NCBI GenBank assembly: GCA_030041455.1 | Contig: JASHNV010000146.1 | Location: 74,174-130,497 of the forward strand | Reading direction: 5' to 3' | DNA from: Spirochaetia bacterium | GTDB taxonomy: Bacteria > Spirochaetota > Spirochaetia > DAHUYW01 | Length of the DNA: 56,324 nt | Part shown: positions 1 to 7,912 of the stretch, piece after piece | How positions within the stretch are numbered: the stretch's first letter is position 1 | Layout: each line of letters starts with the position of its first letter | Position numbers and translations under genes: made by a program | The notes under the pieces: model-generated | Seen by the model: the letters and a program-made list of their open reading frames with translations, nothing else | Databases searched by the model: none | What the model was told of the DNA's origin: nothing

Positions 1-645
1 GGCGCCGAGGACGCCGTCGATCGAGAAGGTGGAGTCGATCACCTCGAGAAAGAGAATCTTGCTCACGTCCGACAGCCCCGAGCCGATGAGGCTCCGTTCC
101 CGGCGGTCGGCGTTCTGCTTGAAACCGAGGGTGATGAAGAACACCGTCGAGCCGACGACCGCGCCGAACGCGAGGAGGGGTCCGGCCTCGAGGGCGTACC
201 ACGCGAGAACGCAGAGGACAACCGACGCGGCGGCGTAGAACCACTCCCCGTGCCGGCTGAGGAAGCGCTCTCCCGCCATCCCGTAGTTTTTGGGCTCGAG
301 GAAGAGCCAATGCAGGAAGAGAAAGACGAGGAAGCACCCGCCGCCGACGAGCAGCACCGGCGACGAATGATCGATCGCGCTGCGGACGCTCGGGTCGCTC
401 GAGAACGTCGCCGTGAGCGCGTCGAGGGGGCCGACGCCCGGGAGGGTGACCCAGACGATGAAGAGCGGAAGGATGCCGCGGACGGCGAAGACCGCGAAGA
501 GAACGCCCCATCCGAGAAACCACCGGCGCGCCCGCGCGCTCATTCCCGAGAGGACTTCGGCGTTGACGATGGCGTTATCGACGCTCGAGATCATCTCGAA
601 GAGCGCCAGTCCGACCACCGTCAGGAGCCATAGGAGAATCTGCAT
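1..645 (-). CDS. DUF475/TerC-like integral membrane protein (3' end outside window)
   Basis: The reverse strand is open from an ATG at 645 to base 1, giving 215 codons with no stop, so the gene runs off the left edge. The product is strongly hydrophobic with about five or six membrane helices. It starts with MQILLWLLTVVGLALFEM, then has SSVDNAIVNAEVLSG near residue 20, and near the cut edge LFLEVIDSTFSIDGV. Paired acidic SxDNA and EVxDxxFSxDGV motifs are typical of the DUF475 branch of TerC-like proteins, which are linked to metal-ion homeostasis and tellurite resistance; the substrate is unknown. It is divergent from the HAD gene across 42 bp. No strong ribosome-binding site is visible and the predicted leader is only about six nt. 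Confidence 0.75.
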   Translation of the reverse strand, partial: MQILLWLLTVVGLALFEMISSVDNAIVNAEVLSGMSARARRWFLGWGVLFAVFAVRGILPLFIVWVTLPGVGPLDALTATFSSDPSVRSAIDHSSPVLLVGGGCFLVFLFLHWLFLEPKNYGMAGERFLSRHGEWFYAAASVVLCVLAWYALEAGPLLAFGAVVGSTVFFITLGFKQNADRRERSLIGSGLSDVSKILFLEVIDSTFSIDGVLGA

Positions 646-651
646 AGGCGG

Positions 652-681
652 CTGGCACAGTATAGCGAGACTCGCTACGAT
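652..681 (+). promoter_or_regulatory. Promoter of the HAD gene, predicted leaderless
   Basis: CTGGCA (652-657), an 18-bp spacer and TACGAT (676-681) precede the ATG at 688 by 6 nt, so transcription should begin at or next to the start codon. It overlaps the divergent DUF475 promoter almost completely. Confidence 0.45.
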
Positions 682-688
682 GTGTCCA
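659..688 (-). promoter_or_regulatory. Promoter of the DUF475 gene
   Basis: On the reverse strand a TGGACA -35 (688-683), an 18-bp spacer and a TATACT -10 (664-659) lie 13 nt before the ATG at 645. The -35 sits across the start codon of the divergent HAD gene. Confidence 0.5.
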
Positions 689-1380
689 TGAAGGAAAGAA
701 CGATCCGGGCGCTCCTCTTCGACTTCGACGGCACGCTCACGAAGGCCGGTCTCATAGACTTCGCGGGGATCAGGAGCGCGATCGGATGTCCGCCCGGCGC
801 CTCGATCCTCGCCCATCTCGAACGGATTGCCGACCCGAAGGAGCGCGAGCGCGCGGAACGCCGCCTCGGCGACTTCGAGCTCGCCGCGGCCGAGCGCGCC
901 GAGGAGCAGCCGGGCGCCGCCGAGCTCGTCCGCTTCGCCCGCTCCCGGGCGCTGAAGCTCGGCGTCATAACGCGGAACAGCCGCGAGAGCGTCGATCGAT
1001 CGTTCTCGCGCCTGAAGGGGCTCGCCGCCTCCGACTTCGACGTGATCGTGACCCGCGACGACGCTCCCGCGCCGAAGCCGAGCCCGGAAGGTGTCCTTCA
1101 CGCCTGCGCGGTCCTCGGCGTCCCTCCCGCCGAGGTCATGGTGGTCGGCGACTACCGCTACGATATCGAGGCGGGAAGGAGCGCGGGGGCGGTCACGGTC
1201 CTCCTCGGCGGGGCGCAGGAGCCCGGGCGTTCGCCCGTCGAGGTCGAGGCCGACCATCGGATCGGGGCGCTCTCCGAGCTCATCGGGATCATCGAGGGCA
1301 TCCCGCCTCCGGGGGCCTCGACGCGCCCGAGTCCGGCGCGCCGAAGCCCGTCGCGGAGGGACGCGCGGCGTTCGTATTGA
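688..1380 (+). CDS. HAD-superfamily hydrolase (phosphoglycolate-phosphatase-like)
   Basis: Cytoplasmic phosphatase-type HAD protein of 230 aa. Motif I is LLFDFDGTL, with the nucleophile at D12 and the acid/base at D14. Next come a helical cap of about 90 residues, motif II VITRNSR, the lysine motif APKPSPEG and motif IV VVGDYRYDIEAG. This order matches the Gph/PGP branch of HAD enzymes, which dephosphorylate small phospho-metabolites; the substrate cannot be read from sequence. ATG 688 is preferred over the in-frame GTG at 682, because no Shine-Dalgarno exists and a -10 box ends 6 nt before 688. The last 25 residues are Arg/Ser/Pro-rich and look unstructured. Confidence 0.85.
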   Translation: MKERTIRALLFDFDGTLTKAGLIDFAGIRSAIGCPPGASILAHLERIADPKERERAERRLGDFELAAAERAEEQPGAAELVRFARSRALKLGVITRNSRESVDRSFSRLKGLAASDFDVIVTRDDAPAPKPSPEGVLHACAVLGVPPAEVMVVGDYRYDIEAGRSAGAVTVLLGGAQEPGRSPVEVEADHRIGALSELIGIIEGIPPPGASTRPSPARRSPSRRDARRSY

Positions 1381-1423
1381 CAGAGACGTGAGCCGTCCGT
1401 ATTGTCATGGAGGAGATGAAGCC

Positions 1424-2092
1424 ATGGCCGAAGCAGGACGTCGAAACCAACTCGAGCCGATACGGCTTTTCAAGTCGGATTTTCTCGAGTTTTTCTCCCA
1501 TATAAGCCCGGTGACCGTCCTCGTCATCTGGGTGCCGGTGATCCTCGCCTTCCTCACGTTGACGGTCTTGGAGATCCCCCGCGGAGCGATCCCCCTCTAC
1601 GCGCTGTGCGGCCTCGCGGGCGGATGGTTCATCTGGTCCCTCACCGAGTATTTCATGCATCGCTTCATTTTTCACTACCACCCGAGGACCGAAAAGCTCA
1701 AGAAGCTCTTTTTCACGGTCCACGGGGTGCATCACGCGCAACCGATGTGCCGGACGCGGCTCGTCATGCCGCCCGCCCTCAGCGTTCCCCTCGCGCTCGT
1801 CTTTTACGGAGTGTTCACGCTCGTCATTTCGGTCATTATCCGCGAGCCGCTCTGGCTCTACCCGACCTTCGCGGGCCTTCTCATCGGCTACGTCATCTAC
1901 GATCTGACCCACTACGCGCTCCACCATGCGAAGCTCACGAAGGGCTACCTCGCAATGTGCCGGTATCAGCACATGCAGCATCACGGAACCTGCCCGAACA
2001 TGCGCTTCGGCGTCTCGGTGCCGTGGTGGGACTACGTGTTCGGCACGATGCCGCTTGAGACCGCGAAAAAGAAGGCCGGCCCGACGCCGTAA
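1424..2092 (+). CDS. Fatty acid hydroxylase superfamily (sterol desaturase-like) membrane protein
   Basis: A 222-aa integral membrane di-iron enzyme candidate. Helices occur around residues 27-47, 52-70 and 115-160. Four histidine clusters are visible: HRFIFHYH, HGVHHAQ, HYALHHAK and QHMQHHG. This is the His-rich pattern that binds two irons in the fatty acid hydroxylase/desaturase superfamily (Scs7-like 2-hydroxylases are the closest in size and order). The expected reaction is O2-dependent hydroxylation of a lipid acyl chain. A GGAGGA ribosome-binding site nine nt before ATG 1424 fixes the start; the open frame extending further upstream is antisense-like noise over the HAD gene. Confidence 0.85.
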   Translation: MAEAGRRNQLEPIRLFKSDFLEFFSHISPVTVLVIWVPVILAFLTLTVLEIPRGAIPLYALCGLAGGWFIWSLTEYFMHRFIFHYHPRTEKLKKLFFTVHGVHHAQPMCRTRLVMPPALSVPLALVFYGVFTLVISVIIREPLWLYPTFAGLLIGYVIYDLTHYALHHAKLTKGYLAMCRYQHMQHHGTCPNMRFGVSVPWWDYVFGTMPLETAKKKAGPTP

Positions 2093-2125
2093 GACCTCGG
2101 TCCGGCCGATTCGGAACGGATCCCT

Positions 2126-2764
2126 CTACGCGTGCGCGGGGCCGAGCTTCTCGCGGTTCGAGGCGAGGACTTCGGCGAAGCGGGCTAGGCGCGCGCCTTG
2201 GTAGCGCGCGGCGGCAGCCACCTCCTCGGAGACCTTCGTGCTTCCGTAGGGAGCCGAGTAGCACACGCCGTACGGGCTTCCGCCCGCCGCGTAGATCGAT
2301 TGATCCGTGTAGCCCGGCGCGACGATGAGCGCGCCCCAGTGCTGCATCACGGCATAAATCGAATTGATCGTGTTCACCTGTCCGCCGTGGGGGTTCATCG
2401 CGCCCGCGAACGCGGTTGCCGCCTTATTGGCGAGCTTGCCCTGCGCCCAGAGCGGACCGGACGAATCGAGAAACTGCTTGAGCTGGGCGGCCATGCACCC
2501 GTAGCGGGTCGGGCTTCCGAAGACGAAGCCGTTCGCCCAGTCGAGGTCGTCGAGCGCGGCGATCGGCACCCCGGCGCTTGCCTCCGCGTGCGCCTTCCAC
2601 GCGGGGTTGGAGGCGACGACCTCCGCGGGGGCGAGCTCGGGCACCCTCCGAACCCTGACCTCGGCGCCGGCCGACTTGGCCCCCTCCTCGAAGGCGCGCG
2701 CTACCTGGTAGCTGTGGCCCGTCGAGCTGTAGTAAACGACTGCAATTCGTGCTTTCTCCGACAT
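2126..2764 (-). CDS. WrbA-like NAD(P)H:quinone oxidoreductase (flavodoxin fold)
   Basis: A 212-aa flavodoxin-like protein. The FMN phosphate loop is visible as VVYYSSTGHSYQVA near the N-terminus, then GFVFGSPTRYGCMAAQLKQF, and a late HGGQ with the Tyr-rich TINSIYAVMQHWG loop. WrbA family members reduce quinones by two electrons and protect against quinone stress. The start at 2764 follows a good AGGAGG-type ribosome-binding site. It lies 59 bp downstream of a MarR regulator on the same strand, the usual arrangement for a redox- or quinone-responsive operon. A longer frame upstream is the shadow of marR. Confidence 0.85.
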   Translation of the reverse strand: MSEKARIAVVYYSSTGHSYQVARAFEEGAKSAGAEVRVRRVPELAPAEVVASNPAWKAHAEASAGVPIAALDDLDWANGFVFGSPTRYGCMAAQLKQFLDSSGPLWAQGKLANKAATAFAGAMNPHGGQVNTINSIYAVMQHWGALIVAPGYTDQSIYAAGGSPYGVCYSAPYGSTKVSEEVAAAARYQGARLARFAEVLASNREKLGPAHA

Positions 2765-2823
2765 GAGCTTCCTTCCTCCTATCTTTTCAAAGCCTTGATT
2801 TCTAAAGCTTTTCCTTAAAAAAA

Positions 2824-3288
2824 TTAGCCGCTTCGGCGCTGCAGCTTGCGAAGCATGCGCGAGAGCTCCCCTTGCTCGTCCTCCGTCAGGACCGACATGA
2901 GGCCGGCAACGTGCTCGTTCTGCGTCGGCACGGCCTCCGCGTACAGCCTGCGGCCGGCCTTCGTGAGCCAAAGCCGGTTGCAGCGCCCTTCCGCGTCGCG
3001 GGAGACGAGCCCGCGCTCCTCCATCTTGTCGAGCAGTTGGGTAATGTTGCCCTCCGTGACCACGAGCTTGCCGGCGAGGTCGCGCTGGGTCAGCCCCTCG
3101 GCGGAGCCCACCTGCGCGATCACGTCGAACTGCGCGAGGCTGAGCCCGTGCGTTCGGAGCTGCTCGCTCATCGCGGGGTGCTGGGAGTTGACGAAGCGCG
3201 CGAGGCGGAGCCACAGCGCGACCGCCCGCCGAGTCCGCCGCGAAGCCTCCCCGGATTCCTGACACGCTGCGGGTTTCGTTTTCCTCAC
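2824..3288 (-). CDS. MarR family transcriptional regulator
   Basis: A 154-aa winged-helix regulator. The helix-turn-helix is in LTQRDLAGKLVVTEGNITQLL (about residues 88-108), followed by the wing RDAEGRCNRLWLTKAGRRLY, flanked by dimerising helices. It begins with GTG at 3288 and is the first gene of a two-gene operon with the WrbA-like reductase, so it probably represses itself and the reductase in response to a quinone or phenolic ligand. The predicted promoter places the transcript start only 2-3 nt before the GTG. Confidence 0.85.
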   Translation of the reverse strand: MRKTKPAACQESGEASRRTRRAVALWLRLARFVNSQHPAMSEQLRTHGLSLAQFDVIAQVGSAEGLTQRDLAGKLVVTEGNITQLLDKMEERGLVSRDAEGRCNRLWLTKAGRRLYAEAVPTQNEHVAGLMSVLTEDEQGELSRMLRKLQRRSG

Positions 3289-3297
3289 CTTCGAGAT

Positions 3298-3326
3298 ACT
3301 TTAGTAATAAACTTTTTCCTCGTCAA
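3298..3326 (-). promoter_or_regulatory. marR-wrbA promoter with candidate MarR operator
   Basis: TTGACG (3326-3321), a 17-bp spacer and TAAAGT (3303-3298). An imperfect dyad TTTAGTAATAAA (3301-3312, 10 of 12 symmetric) lies in the spacer and -10, a typical place for an autoregulatory MarR site. Confidence 0.5.
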
Positions 3327-3486
3327 GCGAAATCGCCGGGGTGCGCGAAAGCGGCGACGCGGGACAGGCCCATGAGGCGGAAGCGATAGGAGCGGGCTCC
3401 GGCCGCTCTCCGCTCGACAGGCTCGAGCCGGACCGGAGGATGGTGCCGACCGGGACCCGGGGTCGCGCGCCGTGATGCGCGCTCCA

Positions 3487-5880
3487 TCATCCCTTCCGTG
3501 CCGCCGACGGGGGCTTGCGGGCTATGCGTCTCCGAAAGACCCTGCGGTAATAGGCGACGAGAAAGGCTATGTCTCGCGCGGCGAGCTCCCGACCGCTGAA
3601 GCTCAGGCGCAGAATGAGCTCGGCTGCCCGCCGAGTCAGGCTGGGCCGCTCGGGATCGCGCCCGGCCGCCTCCTCCGCCCACGCCTTCCAGCCGCGGCTA
3701 CGGGGATCGGGAAGACGGTTTCGACCCGCACGGCGCGCCATCGCGCGGGCGATCCGGCGCGCGCGCGCCTCAGGCGGCGCGAGCCTCCGCGAGACGAGCA
3801 CGGCCGCGGACGCCGCGATGGCGAGGAGGACGAGCGCGGCGGCGGCGATCGGAGCGTCAGGGATGAGCCGGGAGGCGCGCGAGGGCGCCTTCGCGGAGGC
3901 GTCGCTCTTCGATTGGCCTTCAAGCGGCACGCGGTTCCCCATGATCGCCCGCAGCTCGCGAAGCGTCTCGGGGCTGTCGGTGGGGTTGAAGTCCTGGTAG
4001 TAGCTGGGATCGGAGAGCGCGGACTGCTCCATCGGCGGAGTAGCCTCCTGGGTGACCCATCCGAGGCTGTCGTCCCAGGTCTCGGCCCAGGCGTGGGCCT
4101 GCAAGCCCGTGACCACCACGCTGTCGGAATCCGGCGGGAAGTAGGCGAGGAAGCCGGTCACGTACCGCGCGGGGATGTAGTTCAAGCGCGCGAGGATGAC
4201 GAACGCGGTCGCGAAATGGACGCAGTATCCCTTCTTGGTATGGAAGAGAAAGTCGTCCACGAGGTCCTTTTTCGGGCCCGGCGCCCGCGTATTCAAGGAA
4301 TACGTATAGTTCTCCGTCAGGAAGGCGCGGATCGCGGCCAGGGTCTCCTGCTCGGTCGGTCGGGCGAGCGTCGCGGCAAGGCGCCTCACCTCCTCGGGAA
4401 CCTTGCCGACCTGGAGATCGAACAGCCGCTCGAAGGGGTTGATGCGCGAGCTCGCGTCGACGGTCAGGTCGCCGTTTCGGTCGACGTCGTAGGACGGCGT
4501 CTTCCGCTCGAGCGTCACGACGTAGCCTCGCGTCACGGGTACCGAGAGGAGGAAGCCGGTCTCGAGGCTTCCGTAGCTGATGCGGGGCCGCCGCTCGCTC
4601 GGGAATTGAAAGCCCGAGGTGTCCACGGTGTGGGGAATGGCGCTGAAGAAATCGACGACGAGGCGCACCGTAATGGAAGGCTCGGTCCGGGACGGGATGA
4701 CCCTCACCGGCTGTTCCGACGGGTAGCCGAAGCCGTAGGGCGCGCCGAGGCCGAAGCGGCCGTACCGGCCGAACGAGCGGAAGAACGGGGAGGTCGAGGC
4801 CGACGTGCTCGTCGCCCGGACGGTCGCGGCTCGCTTCGCGGCGGCCGGGATCGCCGCGTGCGGATAGGACTCGCCGGAGACGCGCCTGCTCGGAAAGGAG
4901 CTGCGGAGCTGAACGGGAATGGAGACCGGCAGGATCCCGGCGGTCGTGGCGGTGATCTTCGAAGCGTTCCACTCCCCCATTCGCTCGAGCGCGCCGCTCA
5001 GTTGCCACGCCGTTCCGGTGTAGTCGTCGTACGACGCGGTCCTCAGGTAGACGGTCTCGCCCGCGCGCGCCTCAAGCTCGAAGACCGGCGCCGGGGTCAG
5101 GGACGCAGGACCCCCGAGCTCGGTGTTGCCGAACGAATAGCCGTATCCGGGGACGTTGTAGAGGAACGGGAAGTTGGGAACGACGCTCTCGACCAGGCCG
5201 TTCAGCGGATGCGCGAAGAAGGCGTCGACGGCGGGATTCCGAGCGGTGTATCGCGTGAGCGGGATCGCGAAGAGAACCGCGAGCCCGATCACGGCGAGCC
5301 CCGGCGCCAGGGAGCCGCGGACCGGCGAGCGCCGGCCGGAGAGCGACCGGTACAGGAGCGCGCCGAAGAGGACGGCGATCGCGAGCGCCGCGAGGGGGGC
5401 GCTTGCGAGGATGACCGCCAAGACGACGGCGTTGATGAAGACGTAGCAGAGGAGAGCGAAGACGGGATCCCCGACGAGGAAGAGTCCCGCGAAGGCCGAC
5501 GAAAAGAAGGCGAACTTGATGGTGAACATATAGGCGAGGGTGCCGGTGCTCTGTCCCTGCCTGACGAGCGCGAACCACGCGAGGTAGGCCGATACCGGAG
5601 TGATGTTCAGTCCCACGAGGATCAGCGCCGCCCCGAGCGCGACGATGCCCGCGAGCACGGCGCCGGCGGCGCGGTCGAACGGTCTAAGGCCCTCGGGGCG
5701 GAAGCGCGCGGCGAGGTAGCGATAGACGAAAAGCCCCTCGACGATCGCGCAATAGCCGAGCGGGAAGAAGAGGTCGCCGTCGGCGTTGAACGCGAAATAA
5801 GCGACGACCGGAGGAGCGAAGCAGAGCAGGCTCGCCGAGACGAGGCGGGCCCACGCGCCCGCTCCGAGCGACCGCCTCAT
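3487..5880 (-). CDS. TgpA-like membrane transglutaminase
   Basis: A 797-aa membrane protein. About six helices lie within residues 10-210, then a large extracytoplasmic part holds a transglutaminase core, then a helix near residue 690 and a basic cytoplasmic tail with a DUF4129-like end. The core shows the nucleophile in KKGYCVHFATA (C553) and the histidine in LQAHAWAETWDD (H597). The third position, normally Asp in W-V-x-x-D-x-T, reads Glu (E612 in GWVTQEATPP). The start ATG overlaps the DUF58 stop by four bases (ATGA), so translation is coupled. TgpA-type proteins act in the periplasm or cell envelope; their substrate is not known. The longer open frame upstream is the shadow of DUF58. Confidence 0.85.
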   Translation of the reverse strand: MRRSLGAGAWARLVSASLLCFAPPVVAYFAFNADGDLFFPLGYCAIVEGLFVYRYLAARFRPEGLRPFDRAAGAVLAGIVALGAALILVGLNITPVSAYLAWFALVRQGQSTGTLAYMFTIKFAFFSSAFAGLFLVGDPVFALLCYVFINAVVLAVILASAPLAALAIAVLFGALLYRSLSGRRSPVRGSLAPGLAVIGLAVLFAIPLTRYTARNPAVDAFFAHPLNGLVESVVPNFPFLYNVPGYGYSFGNTELGGPASLTPAPVFELEARAGETVYLRTASYDDYTGTAWQLSGALERMGEWNASKITATTAGILPVSIPVQLRSSFPSRRVSGESYPHAAIPAAAKRAATVRATSTSASTSPFFRSFGRYGRFGLGAPYGFGYPSEQPVRVIPSRTEPSITVRLVVDFFSAIPHTVDTSGFQFPSERRPRISYGSLETGFLLSVPVTRGYVVTLERKTPSYDVDRNGDLTVDASSRINPFERLFDLQVGKVPEEVRRLAATLARPTEQETLAAIRAFLTENYTYSLNTRAPGPKKDLVDDFLFHTKKGYCVHFATAFVILARLNYIPARYVTGFLAYFPPDSDSVVVTGLQAHAWAETWDDSLGWVTQEATPPMEQSALSDPSYYQDFNPTDSPETLRELRAIMGNRVPLEGQSKSDASAKAPSRASRLIPDAPIAAAALVLLAIAASAAVLVSRRLAPPEARARRIARAMARRAGRNRLPDPRSRGWKAWAEEAAGRDPERPSLTRRAAELILRLSFSGRELAARDIAFLVAYYRRVFRRRIARKPPSAARKG

Positions 5881-7070
5881 CGTCCGACGGGCTCCCGAGC
5901 GGCCTCGAGGCTGTCCACGAAGAAGACCGACGCCTGGGCGCCGCGGATGCCGGCTGCGAGCTCTTCCGCCCGCGAAGATTCCCCCGCCGCCATGCCGACT
6001 CGGTTGACGACGACCGCAAGCGTCTGCGAGGGGCTTGCCGGCGCGAGATCGAGGAGCCGGCCGTCGGCGAAGTGCGTAACGACGACCACCGTCGCGGTCG
6101 AAAGGCCGGCGGCTCGGTCGGCGGCGAGCGCGAGAGCCGGCGACGTCTCGGCGTCGAACTCGAGGCGGGCGAGCGACCGCCTGATCTCGTCGAAGGTGCC
6201 GGCGCGCTCGGAGCCGCTCGTCCGGCCGGTCGAGCGGAGCTTGGTCGGCACGCGGCTTGCGATGAACAGCCGCGCGAGCGACGCCGCGACGTCCGCCGAC
6301 GCGTCCTCGGTCTCGGCGGCCTCGTCGCGCGCGCCCGGCTTTCTCCGCGAGTCGAGGTAGATCGTGGCGCCGGGGAGAAGTCCCGCGCCCCATTCCTGGA
6401 GGTAGGGGATACCGGTCGCGAGAAACTTTCTCCAGGCGATGTGCCGCGCCGAGAACCCGTCGCGGTACCCGGTGAGGCCGTCGAGCTGGGAGAAATCTCC
6501 GTCCTTCGCCGAGCCGCCTCCGCTTCCCCCTCCGAGCCCATCCCTTGCCGAAGGGGCGAGGCGCAAATCGACCGCTCGAGGGTAGACGACGATCTCGCGC
6601 GGCGCAAGCGGCTTACGCACCGTGAGCCAGCCGAAGAGGTCCGCCACCTCGACGGACTGCAGGCCGAGGGAATGGACGCCCCGGCGTCGCGCCACGAACG
6701 GGATCACGTGCTCGATCTCGCCGAAGCCGGGAAGTGTCATCGCGATCTCGGGCGGTCCCTCCCCGGGATCGGCCGGCCAGCGCGAGAAGCGCACGCGAAG
6801 CAGGCTCGTGGGCGTCACGAACCGGTTCGTGATCACGAGGCGGTAGCGGACCGTTTGGCCGCGCTCAGGCTCGAGGGCGTCGCACTCGTCGGCGACTGTC
6901 ACCCCGGCGAGGGTGAGCGCGACGTGGACGATCGAGAGGATCGGGAGGAGCAGCATCACCGCGTAGATGAAGTAGTAGACGGGACCGACGTACATGCCGG
7001 CCAGGTAGAGGAGCACGAGCACGAAGGCGTAGAGCAGGACACCCGTGACCCGAACCGTAACGGCGCGCAT
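5877..7070 (-). CDS. DUF58 domain protein
   Basis: A 397-aa protein with two membrane helices at the N-terminus (about residues 5-50), a beta-rich section, the conserved DUF58 core (GDFSQLDGLTGYRDGFSARH, then WRKFLATG) and a von Willebrand-like C-terminal half. DUF58 proteins normally form an operon with a MoxR AAA+ ATPase and a TgpA-like transglutaminase. Here only the transglutaminase follows, and no MoxR gene is in the window. ATG 7070 is chosen over the in-frame TTG at 7106, because that TTG is part of a TTGACT -35 box. Confidence 0.85.
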   Translation of the reverse strand: MRAVTVRVTGVLLYAFVLVLLYLAGMYVGPVYYFIYAVMLLLPILSIVHVALTLAGVTVADECDALEPERGQTVRYRLVITNRFVTPTSLLRVRFSRWPADPGEGPPEIAMTLPGFGEIEHVIPFVARRRGVHSLGLQSVEVADLFGWLTVRKPLAPREIVVYPRAVDLRLAPSARDGLGGGSGGGSAKDGDFSQLDGLTGYRDGFSARHIAWRKFLATGIPYLQEWGAGLLPGATIYLDSRRKPGARDEAAETEDASADVAASLARLFIASRVPTKLRSTGRTSGSERAGTFDEIRRSLARLEFDAETSPALALAADRAAGLSTATVVVVTHFADGRLLDLAPASPSQTLAVVVNRVGMAAGESSRAEELAAGIRGAQASVFFVDSLEAAREPVGR

Positions 7071-7077
7071 CCCGATA

Positions 7078-7106
7078 AACGTACGAAAGGCCGTCGGACG
7101 AGTCAA
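7078..7106 (-). promoter_or_regulatory. Promoter of DUF58-transglutaminase operon, predicted leaderless
   Basis: TTGACT (7106-7101), a 17-bp spacer and TACGTT (7083-7078), with the ATG at 7070 only 7 nt beyond the -10. No Shine-Dalgarno sequence is present. Confidence 0.55.
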
Positions 7107-7189
7107 GAATTGCTGAGAAAATACTGCTGGACAGCGCGTCGACGGATCACTTAGACTACCTGCAGCCTGAAGCGCAAGGGAGGGTTGTA

Positions 7190-7888
7190 ATGGAAAGACC
7201 GATTCTTTTGCCGACGAGCGCGCGCGAGGAGACCTTCGCGGGGGTGAAATATTTCCTCGACGGCGAGCTCGTGCCGGTCCTCACGGTCGAGCTCGACGGC
7301 TCGACGAGCGTCTATTTCGAGCATCATATCCTGCTCTGGAAGAACACCGACGTCGCGATCGGCATCAAGGCGATGAAGGGCGCCGCCAAGCGGATGTTGG
7401 CCGGCATCCAGATTTTCATCACCGAGGCGAGCGGGCGCGGCCAAATCGCCTTCAGTCGGGACGGGGCGGGCCATATCGCGGCCGTCCACCTCAAGCAGGG
7501 CGAGGAGCTCCACGTGCGGGAGCACCAGTTCCTCGCGGCGACCGGCTCGGTCGGCTACAGCTTCGAGCGGGTGAAGGGCTTCGCCAACATGCTGATCGGA
7601 GGGACGGGCTTCTTCGTCGATAAGTTCAAGGGCGAGAGCGGAGACGGAATCCTCTGGCTGCACGGCTACGGGAACGTGTTCGAGCGGAAGCTCGCCGCGG
7701 GCGAGCAGATCGACGTCGAGCCGGGCGCGTGGCTCTACAAGGATCCCGGCGTGAAGATGGAGACGAACATCGCGCGCCTGTCCGCGGGTCTCCTCGCCGG
7801 CATGAACCTCGTCATGAACCGCTTCACCGGGCCGGGCCGCGTGGGCATCCAGTCCATGTACGTCGGCGTCGCGACCGAGGGCGATTGA
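7190..7888 (+). CDS. AIM24 / TIGR00266 family protein
   Basis: A 232-aa all-beta protein related to AIM24 (mitochondrial biogenesis family; TIGR00266 in bacteria). Typical segments are the early GSTSVYFEHHILLWKN, the repeated beta units with GRGQIAFSRDGAGHI, and HGYGNVFERKLAAGEQIDVE. No signal peptide or membrane helix is seen. The fold is tryptophan-attenuation-like; the biochemical role is unknown. An AGGGAGGG ribosome-binding site precedes ATG 7190. It is divergent from the DUF58 gene and followed 24 bp later by the SDR gene on the same strand. Confidence 0.85.
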   Translation: MERPILLPTSAREETFAGVKYFLDGELVPVLTVELDGSTSVYFEHHILLWKNTDVAIGIKAMKGAAKRMLAGIQIFITEASGRGQIAFSRDGAGHIAAVHLKQGEELHVREHQFLAATGSVGYSFERVKGFANMLIGGTGFFVDKFKGESGDGILWLHGYGNVFERKLAAGEQIDVEPGAWLYKDPGVKMETNIARLSAGLLAGMNLVMNRFTGPGRVGIQSMYVGVATEGD

Positions 7889-7912
7889 GGCGGGAGGGGA
7901 GCGGAATCGGAA

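Noticed and set aside
3472-6360. 962-aa plus-strand open frame antisense to the transglutaminase and DUF58 genes
   Set aside because: Arg/Glu/Gly-rich low-complexity frame without motifs; an effect of high GC on the antisense strand.
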